DNA from: Paragonimus westermani
Lineage: Eukaryota > Platyhelminthes > Trematoda > Plagiorchiida > Troglotrematidae
Reading direction: 5' to 3'
Assembly: GCA_008508345.1 (NCBI GenBank)
Contig: QNGE01002978.1
Location: 29,294-93,293 of the forward strand
DNA: 64,000 nucleotides
Shown in pieces: positions 38,547 to 51,500 of the stretch. Position numbers and translations under genes: made by a program. Below the pieces are notes generated by a model. The model saw only the letters and a list, made by a program, of their open reading frames with translations. It was not told where the DNA came from and ran no database searches. Position 1 is the first letter of the stretch. Each line of letters starts with the position of its first letter.

Positions 38547-41500
38547 GTAAGCGGACGAGTTATTTCAATCGATTATATTTGAAATATATCATTTTGGTAA
38601 AGTCTTTTGAAACGATTGTTTGGATCAAGCATTCCAGGAATTTGATTTGCTGCCTTTTATTCAAGTCAAGTTCAGTCACACCCACAAATCACTTTCGGGA
38701 TCTAGTGAACTCACAAAAGCACTGAAGCGTCCTGAGATGACCGGTGAAAAAGTTTCACATTCCTTCAATTACAATCGTACTTTCAGAACAAACGAGACAT
38801 CTAGAATTTGAAATCGTTTTGGATGTTTGTTAAAGCAGGTGAATCCAGTGTAAGAATTGTTGATCCACATTCTCACAAGGTGCGGGTTCTCCACCAATAT
38901 AGTCACAATTTTCGCCCGAACTTCTGAACTACTTTAGACAAGGGAACCTTTCAGACTGTTCCGTCTGCTTAGATAGATTTGCCGAAGTGAATTTTATAGT
39001 CAGTAACTGTTATTCCTGATATAACTAAAATCCGGTATTAGTGTGCTAACCCTCAGCCTTTCGCATAACAAACTCCTTGCGAAGCATTGGGTTGGTTTCT
39101 TCTAAGATTACCACTTATCCTCACAAATCTTCAAGAATGAAAGTAAACTCGCAATATTAAACACGTGAAGTTGAGTCATGACATCAATTTTGTTAAGAAC
39201 TCGTGAACCTCATGCAAAAAATGTATATTCATTTTTGACATGATTCAAGAAATCTGCCTTCACCAAACTTTTTAGCTGATAGGTATTGCAAGCGTCTGGT
39301 CATCACAAGTTTATTCACCGAGTTAGTGCATCGTATTTTATTTAGTACATCTACGAGTTCAGTGCAAACTGGAGTGCTGGATGAAATGTAACCGAACTCT
39401 TGGTTTATGTGAATTTTTCATATACTCACTAAACCAGCAGTAAAGAAACATTCCCAAGCAGTATAGTCTTTTAAAAACTTTTTCATTTAGAAATTCGTGG
39501 AACCGTTCGACAAAAATACCGACGGCTGCATCACGAAATGCGAATTCAAACAAGGTGTCGAGAATTTGGAAGGTAGCCTTATCACGTACGTTATGAAACA
39601 TATCCCTTCTGTCTAGCCACATTTCACTCCTGACAGTTATGATAACGTTTATCTCCGACCGATTTTTATGGTTATGACATACAGATTCATTCGCCTTCAA
39701 AATTTCATTCAGATCAATAGTGTCGCCATACAATTTGAGATAAATACTAAATTCAGAGCACGTGTAAGTTTTTCTGGAATGTTGCACCTTGCAAGTGTAT
39801 TTTAATCAATATGCACATCTTCCAACACCCGCGCAAAATCAATCGTAGACATTTTTGTTACTCAGTTGTGATCATAAAATTTATTTTCTCACTATCGCAA
39901 GCTTTTTGTGACAGATGGATAATGACCTAAACTAGAAAACACCTGATAGTCAAAGTGAGTTTTTGCTTTCCAGTGGTTTCAGCAACATCACTGTCGTAGA
40001 CAATCAATGGTTAGTTGCTCAAATTGCAGACTGGTCTGACAGGCTGGCATAATAGAACTGGTTGAATTATTGTAACACTCTATTGCACGCAGTGTGAAAA
40101 CAAACAAAAGAATTCTGAGAAAGTGAACTGAACAGTATCGAAGATTTGTTCATTGAGGGCGTTTGTCTGGGAGGGCAGAAAAAAACACAAAAAATGCAGA
40201 CAGAAAAATGAGTATTAGTGGAAATTCCTATCGCTGGACGTGTGAATGAATGCTACACACGTTTTTACCAGTTTTTAATATCCATAAGAAATTTATGATG
40301 GTTACCTACATACATGAATCTGAAATGCTCGGAACAATGTAGGTGCATACAGAACAAGAATCGATTATTCATTCAAAACCCTTGTAATACGAACACCACC
40401 CAATCTAACGACTACAGCAAATGTGGACTCTCGACAGCCCCAAGTGATACTGTAACAAGCCAAATGTCCATCGGTTTTTACTGTTGATTAATCCAACAAT
40501 GCACGTCGAAATGTCGACTGCTTTTATCAATCGTTTAAATGATTGTCACCTATAAATGTTTGATGACATTAATGTTCCAGATATTACCATGAAACACTTT
40601 AAAGCGGTCAGTTATTTATAAACAGATTGAGGATAACACAAGGTTAGGAGCAAGTTGTAACACTCTACGTTTCAACCACCTCGGGTGGTTTCCCTCAGGA
40701 CAACACTCCTGAAGAAGGCCACCCGAGGTGGTTGAAACGTAGAGTGCTACAACTTGCTCGTAACCTTGTGTTATTCTCAGTCTGTTCATCAATAACATGT
40801 TAAACACGACGCCCAAGCTGTTCAACTTCATTTTTACTGAATTTGATGCAGTCAGTTATTTGTTTGTTTTCAAGTGTGTTGGTTATCTGAAATGTAACGA
40901 AGAAACAATTAAAATTTATGCCTGATTAGAAGGTGACGTTTTCCGAACACATTCACAAGCGCGCATCGTTGAGTATGTTCTTGCTCAGGAGGAATGAGAA
41001 ATATAACAGGTTTTTGACTTAAAAAATACGTAGTATGTACTTTGTTAATTTAGCAGATCAGTATAATTTCCCGTTCCTTGGATATGGAGGTTAGAATAGC
41101 ATCCAGCGTTTGTTAATCGCAATTCCGGGATATGCACATACCAATAAAGATATATACCAAAATAAAATTTGCCTGGAAAGCACCATATGGTATGAATCGG
41201 GGTTAATACAGCTCGCTCGCCGGCTTTGTGCTTTTTAACACTATAACCACCCTAGCTGACTTTCACTGAATCTTGCGAGTCCGTTTTTGGTCAAACTAAC
41301 AAAATATACTGTTGGGTTAGGTCATAGGATCATGATGGTCTCCTCAGTGTTCAAAGTTTGATGACTTAAAAGAAGTGATCTGCTTATACAGCACGTTGAG
41401 AAGATGCAGCAGGCGTCGTCGTTTGAGGTCATATAAACCAGCTGAGTCGTGAACCCATTGCCGCTTCAGTTTCTTTAACTCTGCTATGTTTACTGATTGA

Positions 41501-43429
41501 CACTGTCTGGTACGTTTGGAAAGGACATGTGGAGAATAAGGCTCATAATAAAAATAATATTATGACATTACTTTATAGAGTTTTGGTAATTACACTATTG
41601 TTTACGAAATCACTTGTCAGGTCACATTTTAACAATACATTTAACCATATAGTCATGTTTACCCAAAACCTCCTCCTGCTTTGCAAAAATTCTGTACTTC
41701 CAATTTGATCGTTTTCAAACTGCTCGCCCAAACAGTTTCATGCGATGTTATTCATCAAATTTTGTAAGTAAAAACAAATCAAAATGGTCTGGAAACATTT
41801 TGACGAATTGAGTATCGGAAGCTCATCAGGAACTGACAAAGGTCTGTATATTGAGGAGAATAGCAAAAGCTCTAAGTTATGGTGCACTGGTGAGTAGGTT
41901 AAAACTGGTAGGCAACTGGCAGTTTTACGTATACAGTATATGAACAGCACTTGCGTTTGACAGGAGGATTTGCCCACAGGTAATCTTTTTATCCGATCCA
42001 TAATGTAACAAAAGACAAGACGTGAAGTTAGCTTCTGTTAGAACTAACTGATTATGCAACTCATTGTCCGTGCCGAAAATCGAGCGTGAATATATCTTGA
42101 CGGTGAAGCGGTCTTGTGGACTACCATGCCGATCACCTCACCTACAAGACTACTGATAATCAACTCTTATTGAATGGGACGCACTGTGATAGTTCCAAAA
42201 TTACAGTTCACGATTTCTGGCGAAAATATACGCCGTGGAAAACGTGCACAATTACCGCATCCTCAACAACGGCTCCCATATTATCGGCAATACATCTTGG
42301 TAACGAGGGTTCAGTTTCCTACAAAAATATGGACGACATTTTATTGAGATGGCCTGTAACAGAAGTAGCGAAAGTGGCCGTAAAAACCGTAAGGTCATGA
42401 GTTTTACAGAGGAACTACAGACAATTCACGTGGTTCTGTCGACCAGCTTCTGAGTTACGATAAATCGACTGATCATAAATTTGGCGAAAGTATGTAGTAT
42501 AACGGTACGGAATTTATTGCATCGGTGTTCAGATAAAAACCGTAGCTTACTCTCTTACTTTACCTGCCTTACACAACGTAACCCTCTCGAACAGTAAGTC
42601 ACAGCACCTCTTGACTGCATTCGGATGACATCTGCTGTGGTCAGCTTCACAGATAATAACACCAACACTCTCCTCCCCGAACCGGTCAAGTTTATAAATG
42701 GTAAACTAGACAGTAAAACTACTGTAGAAAATGCCTTAAGTGGAACAAAAACGAACGGCAGAGTTCAATTCTAGACCACAGAGGACGCGACCAACAGCCC
42801 TACTGTCTACTAGATTCGTGAAACACCTGGTATGCCAATACTATTTCACTTATTCCCTCTGAAGGTATCACAACCACAGAAGAAAAAAGCCTGGGTTGGA
42901 TGTAATTGTTCTCCATTCTCGTCAACCGTTCACAACTGTTTCGCCCACTATATTCAGATTACGTAGTTAACGAAAAACTGCATGGAAAGTATTGCTATTA
43001 ATTTGACACCGTGGAAATCAGAGAACCTACATTTTTGCCATGGGTTCCCTACTCAAATGGACCTGCATCTGAGTTTCCGGCTTAAGATTTTAATGCTTGT
43101 ATAATGAACGGACCATGTGAGCCCCTGGATTTCAAAATCAGACGGCCTCAATTAGTTTCTCGCAACCACCATGAACTTTTAGCTCACTGAATTAATTTTG
43201 TTCATCATCTGTCCCTATCAGTGAGGCCAGGATGCGAAAACAATTCCGTGAGGAAGACCAGAATAAAACCGGAAAGATTACGACGAAGTCCTTGAAAGAA
43301 CAGTTACAGAATAAAAAAGCCAAAATCAACATGGATGATGTGGAAAAATGGATCAAGGAGAACGATAAGGATAAAGACGGAAAGGTGGATTTCGAGGAGT
43401 TTTTTAAATTTGCACGACATAAATTGTAA
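38421..43429 (+). CDS. EFH-C: calmodulin-like protein with four EF-hands, two degenerate
   Basis: The exons are 38421-38546, 39491-39585 and 43222-43429, joined in phases 0 and 2 into 142 residues starting MSDKTRLEERFDAADK. EF2 (49-60, DKNTDGCITKCE) and EF4 (122-133, DKDKDGKVDFEE) are canonical. EF1 (15-26, DKNHDGKLPADK) has Lys and EF3 (86-97, DQNKTGKITTKS) has Ser at position 12 in place of the bidentate Glu, so these two probably bind calcium weakly or not at all. The protein is Lys-rich, with no signal peptide. The exon 2 donor GTACGT was chosen over an earlier GT at 39573 because it restores phase and gives the 95 bp length of the other paralogues. No canonical AATAAA follows within 150 bp; AATATA at 43444 is too near the stop to be convincing. 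Confidence 0.9.
38547..39490 (+). other. EFH-C intron 1
   Basis: The intron is 0.94 kb, from GTAAGC to TTTCATTTAG. It is much shorter than the 5 kb first introns of EFH-B and EFH-D. Nothing else was recognised. Confidence 0.8.
39491..39585 (+). CDS. EFH-C exon 2 (EF2)
   Basis: The exon is 95 bp, starting KFVEPFDKNTDG and leaving AC before GTACGT. It aligns without gaps to EFH-B exon 2. The 142-codon frame on the opposite strand here (39359-39787) is a shadow. Confidence 0.88.
39586..43221 (+). other. EFH-C intron 2
   Basis: The intron is 3.6 kb. It contains the hairpin element at 40611-40796. An open frame at 42116-42400 looks weakly EF-like in one stretch but has no fitting splice sites. 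Confidence 0.75.
40611..40796. repeat. Inverted-repeat element with 80 bp arms
   Basis: Arms 40611-40690 and 40717-40796 pair with few mismatches around a 26 nt loop (paired coordinates sum to 81407). They include CACTCTACGTTTCAACCACC and its complement. The right arm contains CTGAAGA (40709-40715), a CCACC-CGA-GGTGG stem and GAAAC (from 40734), an order like a hammerhead ribozyme core. GTCAGTTATTT occurs directly at 40607-40617 and 40851-40861. It may be a foldback element or two head-to-head ends of a Penelope-like retroelement. Confidence 0.7.
43222..43429 (+). CDS. EFH-C exon 3 (EF3, EF4, stop)
   Basis: The exon is 208 bp after acceptor CCCTATCAG. The first T completes a Thr codon; 68 codons and TAA follow, starting EARMRKQF and ending FARHKL. 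The gapless match to EFH-B exon 3 fixes its start upstream of the first in-frame Met at 43232. Confidence 0.92.
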
Positions 43430-46400
43430 CAATTCTCATCAAGAATATATACCTTCATTGACTTAAGAGAGTTGTGTTAACCTTTATTTTCCGCCAAAAA
43501 ACTGTTCAAGCCATGTGAAACTCTAATATACATTTGAACAAATACCGTACCAGTAAGAATAGCACTGTATTTTAATTCACACGTGGAACGAATTAACAGG
43601 AATATCCTGTGTTACAATGGCGTACGCAATATGAGACATTGTAATCAAAATGTAATCGTATTGCCCTCTTCTGAAAATGCGACCCTGAAAAAACGCCTGT
43701 CCAAAATAACACGCTTGAGAAATGAGGAATATGCTGAGAAAACCAACCTTCCGGAATCACAAGATTACTTTTCAGGAAATTAATAGGAGTCCTTCACCAA
43801 GTCGTTTCATCTCAAACCCAGCAGTGTGATTGTAGAGAGAATCATCACAGTATATAATTCTTTTCGCATATCTTTTCAACATCACCTCTGACTAGTCATC
43901 TCTGGTTCTCGTGGGATACACAAAACAGCTTAGGATTTCTCGAATAACCTCCAAGGTTATAACGTTCCTTAAGCCCGTACATACTACGTTTTCACATAAA
44001 AAGTGAGACCACGCCCTCTGGTAGTGATCCTGAAATGTAGGTGAGGCGGTGAGCTGAAATTCATGGATACGGCTAACGACGCGCTAGTGCCAGTCCTCTT
44101 TGTGGGTTCGATACGGTTAATGTATCTGTTTCTCTCAATGTTTATGCAAACATGTTGTTTTTAACTTAAACATAAGAGATTTTAGGGAAGGTGCAAAAAA
44201 CTATACTCTATTTTTTAACGAGCACTGCGGAAGATAAAGGGATCGCATGATTTATAGCTGTGAACCAATAAAGATCAAATATGTAGTATGAGTGAAGTAA
44301 ATCCTCTTCACTCGATACTCTCTGCAAGTTTAGCGCTGTCCGACTGTTCATTGATCCAGAGTAGGCAAAGGAATATGCTGCTTTCATAATCTCTTGCTTC
44401 TCAGTTTTGATCTCTTGCTTGGCTCTCATTGTCAGATGGTCGTACTCCCATTGGGGACTTCTCAATCAAACATATAGGTGACTTTTATTTATTCTTTCTA
44501 CTCAGTGTCATCTCAGTAACATCAAGGGTAAATCAAAACTTTTTACTCTCGGCTGGAATTTTTCACGTGGAAGGCAGACTGGTCAGGCTTGACTCTATCT
44601 GATAGAGTTGCGTAGAATGACAATTATGCAAGGACCCTGAAGAAAGTGGTCGGTTGGTTACGAGGTCATTCCCATATTACTGAATGCTGTATGCCTTAGT
44701 ACAGATAACAGTTAATATCTGGCTGATTGAATAGATTAGTCAGATCTTAGTTCTTCTAATCGTTGGCAGCAGAGAACTGAGAAGCTAACTGACAGCATAT
44801 TGGCTGCCTGTATGTCTTTGTAAGTATGACGAGTCATGGTATTGATATGTTCGCCGAGCTTGACATTTAGGTTGCAAACGTTTCATCACCATCATTATGA
44901 CGAGTCATTTCAGAATGGTGATGTCCGGCCCAATGATACACATCTATAGTGGTATCCAGCCCACCACTATTACTCGATCTACTGTTACAGTCGTTTGCAT
45001 CGTATTGGGAGTGGTTTTGGTCTATTATTTCCCAGGACTAAGCAACTGCAAAATATTCGTGTCCAGCCCACTGACGACGACCATACGGAGGGTCAAGAGT
45101 GTTATGGATGGATGGATAGATCGCGGGTAATCACATAGCCACTTGCATCGCGTTTACCAAGAAGCCAACGGGAAAAGCAGACCCAGGTAATTACCAGAAA
45201 TCCGTTAAGTACGTGAAACATATCTATATATTTGTGAGATACAGTCAGATTTATGCGGACTGAGTGTCACAACCCACCTCACTCAGTGAACTGTTAAGAT
45301 CTGCAGGCCTCCTGAGGTCCGGTAAATAGTCTTTCTTACTTAAGGATAGCCCCATTGTACTGAACGTGGAACAGCCCCTCAGTGAGCGACATTTCTCAAT
45401 TGTGGTCAATGGGAGCTCCTTTAAAGTGTATAGTGGATATCGGAGACTATTTCGAAATCTTTCCACCTACAGTGATAGACGAGAATGACGCAGCTGTAGC
45501 GGGGTGAAAAGTAGAATGAGGCAAACTCTGCCTTACCAGTTTTATGTGGGATCTTGAGGCTATAACCAATCTAACGATAGTTCCTTGAAAATGACCCTCT
45601 TTTCCCTTCTGGTACTAGAACCAGATTGAACAGCCATTAAACCTTTGTCCTGTTAACCGAGACATCTTGGATTGAATCCACAGCTCTTTGAATGTTGTCT
45701 ATTCTCGGACGGTCCGGTGTAGTAACAATATTCACGCAACCGGACTATCACAGAGTGACAATTGCCAGTCATTGTAATACCGACTAGTTTTTGTGTTCTT
45801 ATCCCTTCCTACTAACCTGTCACACAGAGCAATAGTAGTATGTAACCAGTCGCACGATCATGCATTAGCCTACGAACGTGAACCTGCTGTTACAATAAAG
45901 TATTCATTTTTACTAAGACAGGTTATCAGGACAAAACGCCAGGACACAGCAGGTGAGATGCTACCTCATTTATGAGGCTACTCCGTTGGGTAAAAATTTC
46001 ATATGTGGACTCAATTATTCAATTCTAGGGAAGCCCGCAAGATTCCCATTGCGGACTATTCCAAGGTAACGAATTTGCGAAACAACCCATCAACTGCATA
46101 AAAATCATTCGAAAAATCACGGCATTAGTTTCCAGTACATTTTTTAAGGTTTTTCTTGACCAGAGTTGTCCTTTGCTTCCTTGCATTCACATCGATCGGT
46201 TACCAAAACACATTTAAAACAAGAAGAGATATGCCATCTGACAAAATAATATCACGTTTTCCACAAAATTTTTGTTGGTGATAAGGCATTAAGGCGTGAT
46301 AACGAAAATGCTACAAGCAAACAGAAAGCCTGCTTCAGAGAAGAGAGAACGTGGAAGGAAATGTAATAGATCATGCCTTCGGATTGATTGTCGACAAAAG

Positions 46401-47945
46401 TAAACAGGCTGTTGAGCCGAGGTCCAAAATCGGAAGTCACGATTTCACCCAAAATGTCAAAAAAACTAAGAAAACACCATGTCGTAAAATACTTGGCATA
46501 ATTTCTGAAGTAGAGCTCCACAGGAGTGCACTCCTTATTTGCGCTAAATACTAACCTTAGATAAATTAACGCTGCATCTCTGAGGTAACCATTGAAAACT
46601 GACTAAAAAATCAGCAAACTGATAAAAGATAATTAAGTTTCTTTCTTCGTAGACTTACGGAGCGTACAGTTTCTTAATCAGACTGTCCGATGTAACTGGA
46701 TTTAAAAGTTGAATAAAAATCTTGAAGTAAATCGAGCAGGACCACACAAGATCGTGTTATGGAGCGGTTACACGATTCAGTTGATAGAGGACTAGAAGAC
46801 ACTTATCGTAATTCTCCGATAAACGTGTGTCATAGAATTAAACAACCGGGGACCGTACAACTGTACAATCTTCTTCTGACAGTTTTACCCAATTAATCAC
46901 ATGTGTACACTGAACACACCAAACAACTTTTTCAATCACTTTGGTTGGCATTCCTTAAGAGGGAGGCATTTCCATGAAAATTAAACCCAAGAAAATAAAA
47001 CCACCAATCAAGAGATACCCCCAAGACAGTTCCTTTCAAAAAACTTCTTAACTGTGTTCAAAATAATTTTTGACAGTTAAAATGCGTCCAGACTTCCCTA
47101 GAGATAAATAATACAACAAAGCTGTTGAATCATATCCAGGGTGTGCACGCTTCGATCATAATGAAGTTCAAAATGGTACGCGAACTTATGACCAGCATCT
47201 ACTCTACACCCGGTGAATGGACTCGGTCTGTGACTTGCTCGTCACAACCAAAAACTAAGCAAAATACTTTACGTTTTTGTTTGGCAAACGAGGCAAACGA
47301 TTTACCGATCCCAACCGGTTTGATTTGGACTTGTATGCTAGCAACCTCTTCAAGTTTGATCAGGTGGAATCCCCTCCGATTCTAGTTTTCTCAAGCAAAG
47401 GGCGGATGCGTGAAAGTTTTTGAGACTCAGTGAAAGCATTCCGCGAAATGCAAAGCTTTTCTTAGTAGTGAATTTTTAACTGAAACAACAGCCGAAAAAT
47501 AAAAATAGTGATTACAATAAGCATCTGGACTTCGGCATTCTTGAACTGTCGGGCAATCATGCTGTTACAAAACAGCGAATGCTGAATAGGCTTCACATCA
47601 GTCCACTTGTGTGTATTAACGTTCATCTTAATAGCTGAAGCATTATCTTTGTACGATAACGGCATAGCTGTCAAGAGGATCTAGTGAAAACTTATGTGAT
47701 CTTTCAGCGTTATCCATCATCGCCTATCTACAAAAACAACTTTCAGGCATCAAAAACTGGCTAAATCAACGTATCTTATTCACAACGATTGAATTTCAAT
47801 ACGCTTTTTAGTAAACACCAGAGAAGATCCACTTCCAGGGACGAGGTAACTTTGCACCTTTTGGAATGCTTTCAATCTGCGTAGCGTGCTTCAAAGAATT
47901 TTAGGTGCTAGATTCAATTTCAAGTTAAGCTTTAGTAGTTACTAT
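43430..47945. other. Intergenic region downstream of EFH-C
   Basis: About 4.5 kb without a recognised gene. A Lys/Glu-rich frame of 66 codons at 43583-43783 follows EFH-C closely but has no domain or splice context. Other open frames (44208-44465 -, 46252-46521 - with 46351-46554 + across it, 47125-47385 +) are unsupported. Confidence 0.55.
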
Positions 47946-48082
47946 AATTTTCAAGTTGACCATCACTCACATTTGATCGCAGCATTCGTATTCAGATAAA
48001 CTTTCCAGCCAGCCTCATTTGAAAAGAAGCAATAGATTCGAGTTTTCCTCTCATTGGAGCTCATCAGGAGTGCAGATCCTTG
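47946..48082 (-). mobile_element. SINE 3' fragment, inverted
   Basis: This is the 3' body of the same SINE family on the minus strand, from ATTTTCAAGTTGACC to GCAGATCCTTG. It ends exactly where an oppositely oriented copy starts. Confidence 0.7.
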
Positions 48083-48500
48083 CAGGTTTAATGAGACCAG
48101 TGATCTCGACTTGTCACGGAGGTAATAATCGCGGGGTTATCGACTGGAGTTAAAAGGCAGTAACTGTGTGTCCTCTCGAGACGATCGGGCAACCTGATCA
48201 CTGCTTACAAGCAAACGTGGTTGAGCGTTCGGATTTGATAATTCGGTCATGCTTAATGTGAGGTGAATGGCGCATTGGTCAACATGGCTGCCTCATGATT
48301 GGAATGGCCGGTGTTCAAATCCCGGCCGTGACAAGGATATGCACTACTGACGAGCTCTAATGGGAGCGAAACTCGAGTCTAGTGCTTCTTTTCAAAAGAC
48401 GCTGGCCGGAGTGTCTATCTGAATGCGAACCATCAGATCAAATATGGATGAGGTTCAGGTTGAAAATAAACCAAATTTCCGACTACTCATCAGTAATTAC
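48083..48500 (+). mobile_element. tRNA-derived SINE, full-length copy
   Basis: It starts CAGGTTTAATGAGACC, passes through the TCTCGAGACGATCGGGC module, then an A box (TGGCGCATTGG, 48268-48278) and a B box (TGTTCAAATCC, 48312-48322), and ends after GTTGAAAATAAACC near CAGTAATTACC. It is the most complete copy in the window and best defines the family: 5' module, tRNA-like part, 3' body and A-rich tail region. Confidence 0.75.
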
Positions 48501-51500
48501 CATAATAGTTCATTTTAAACCTGGAAAACCACGCATTTTTTCATGGTGACTGTATGCTCGATCGCTTCTCCGAACTCAACCTGGGATATCGGAGGTAGTG
48601 ACCTCAGCGTCATTTTATCGTTCATTAATATAATACTTAGTCTTTTTTACAAAACTCTTATTTTGCACCCTGTGCAGATCAGACTTTGCTAAGGATCTAA
48701 TTACTTTCAGAAACAGCTGGCTATTTTTCCACTAGTAACCTGCACAATACACATAGAGGGTAGGATTAGCGCCTTACTGATAAAAAAATTCATTAGACTT
48801 CTAAAGATTTTGTTCAGGTGGGATTCTGTCTGAAGTGGAACTAGCCACATGATGTTGTCGGGTTAAGCCGCATGTGAATCTACTGGATTATGAACATTCA
48901 ATGTTTACTGTAGAATTTTGACTATATAGTTGTTTTTAGTCAGGCGGTTCAACTTCACTTTGAGCAAACCTTACATTCTAGCAAAGGCAAGTTGCTTTCT
49001 GTAGAAATCGCGTGTACTGATTCACCTGGTCTTGCCAATCAGACAGGTTTGAACAAGTTTCACTGAAAAGCTGTTTTCAGACAAATCTGTTTTAACTGCT
49101 AATGAAATTCTTTATTCATACTGGTGTATTTCTCTCTGTGCACCGGTAGAAGTCGTAGAAAGACAGAAGAATAACAGTGAAAAATCACTGGCTCAAAATC
49201 ATTTACTTGAAATTCAAACAGCTCTGTGTCAATACACTTAAGAATGATACACACCAGCACACACTTGACACGTGACAGTACTGAAGAGTAAAATCACGGA
49301 TTCACTAGGACAGCAAACACCGTTTTGCACCTTCAACAGAGTATTAATATTTTTACCCACGTGCCGGTTCTCCGTGCGATTTTCGTCGTGTGTGAAGAAC
49401 GTATTCATACCTGGCAGTTTATCACCAGTAATTTCTATTGAATGAGTGGAGTATTTCTATAAACCACATACTGAGTAGTTCGCTTAACACCTCACAAACA
49501 GTATAATTACTGGCTAGTGTAGAACATCAACCAAACCAGTGTACGCATTAGGGCTCGTCGATTTTATGCGCCTACTTGACACTGTTGGGAACATTTGAAG
49601 TGTACGCCCATATTTCCTAGAAAACACGGGCATTTTTAGTAGCTGAGACAAGAAACAGCTCCTCCAGACTCTCAGCATCTCTGACGTTTGATGCACAAGT
49701 ATCAGCGCAAATATTTCCAAAATCATAGTCAGTCTATTCAGATCCACAGCCAGGTCTTACCACCACTAACCAGCGTTGTTTACGTATATGGTCCTGTTTT
49801 TGTCCTTGCCCACTCCAGATACATCCACGTCTACTCTTGATTGCGTCTTATCAGTACATATCACATATGACTTGGTGGCAAGCAACAACCTCTATTCAGT
49901 TTTTTTCACTCGATTTTGCTGGACAGAATGTTTGAACTGTCATGTTGGTTATTGTCTCACAGTCTGTCCCGTAACACATCCAAATATGTCAACATGTTTT
50001 GGTACGCTTCCACGGCAATCAGTACAAGGAACTTTAAAATTAACATTGCTTGTATTTGTCTCGAAAGCCTCTTATCCCGAATTCGGTATGCAATGACCAG
50101 AAGGGTTACACTGGGCATTGTGCTTATGTGATCGTACCACCAGAGTGGAGAAGACATACTTTTCTGTCTGCAGTTTTGGTCTTTATTTAGCTTGGATTAC
50201 TTAGTCAGTCGATTCGGCAATTAAGGTGTTTTCTCAAATAAACATGCCATTCAACAATTTTTTTTCCAGCTTTTTTTTCAGCAGTTTTTACATTTGTGCT
50301 GCGCAGTTGGGTCGGAATGTTTGACGATCAATTTGTTCATTCGACTTTTCCTTATTGTTCCAAGAAGTGATTCTTTTGAACATAAAATTCTACCTGACAA
50401 CTCATCTTCTTAACTCAAATTTTTCCGCACTTTCTACCGGACTAAGTAGGTAGGAATCGATTAGTTATGCCAATATAGACATTGACGCGGCTTCGTGTGA
50501 ATTAATAAATATCACGTGAAATTTGCAGTCCTACACACTGTTCCCAGATCAAGATGACTTGATATGAATCTAAGATGCCCTGAAGGAGTTCCCTAGGTTC
50601 CGAGAACAAATAGATTGATATGGCTATCATGCACGTAATCCGACCGACAGACAACGGATTGTTCGATTCTTGTGGGTTGTAAAACAAGACTTCACCAGTA
50701 AGCAATAGTTTGAGTACATGCTCAATAATCAAGCTTCCTTGTTAACCATAAGACTAAATTTTCTAACACACCAAACATCTTTGCGTTGCCCAAATAAGTT
50801 TGCCTATGCCTAAACTTCTAACTTACACAGGAAGCCATCGGTTTCACTGTCCTTGTCAAACTGTATTGGCTGCGCACTACCACGTTCATGCTGCCTTACT
50901 GAACGCAATACTTCAGGCTACACATCTTCATTATTGTACAGTAGATGTAAACCAAGAAAACGGACTGCCCAAAGGTCTATTACATGAGTTGTTCCATTTA
51001 ATATGACCGAAAAACAAATTTACTTATTCGCATACAGCTCTGATCGCAGAACATCCCGTTCATCACAAATGTCAATGCTCATTTCCTGCATGTGCCGAGA
51101 ATCATTTCAGGTCACCCTGCATTCCAATGCTTCTTATGTTTTTCTTGCGGCTACTTCACTGCGGAATAGCAGTGGTATAGTGCGATCGCTCATGCTTACC
51201 ACACGGCGTGCTGTTCAAACGCAAAACATTAACGGATCCTATAAAAATATTACAAATATGATCACTTGTTCTCCGGGCATAACGATGACTTCAAATGTTT
51301 AGTTATAGTTGTCTCAGCATAGTGTATCAAAGATGTACTGTTTCGTGCAAAAGCAGAGGTGACAAACGAACTGTCTACCTTATGGTTTGCTTTGATATGC
51401 CGAGAAGCAATAAAGGGTGCTCATGTCTTTTTTCAGGTGACTGCTAATATCCACAAAACATCTGATTAATCAGTTCGGTATTTTAGCTGTGCTTTTGGCG

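Noticed and set aside
39359..39787. 142-codon open frame on the minus strand
   Set aside because: It lies antisense across EFH-C exon 2, has no recognisable domain, and the plus-strand exon fits length, phase and splice sites.
42116..42400. 94-codon frame in EFH-C intron 2 with a faintly EF-like stretch (CDSSKITVHDF)
   Set aside because: Only the Ile/Thr and following Asp-Phe match; there is no acceptor or donor where a 95 bp exon would need them, and most ligands are absent.
43583..43783. 66-codon Lys/Glu-rich frame just after EFH-C
   Set aside because: It has no domain, no EF-hand ligands and no acceptor; it lies in the likely 3' flank of EFH-C.
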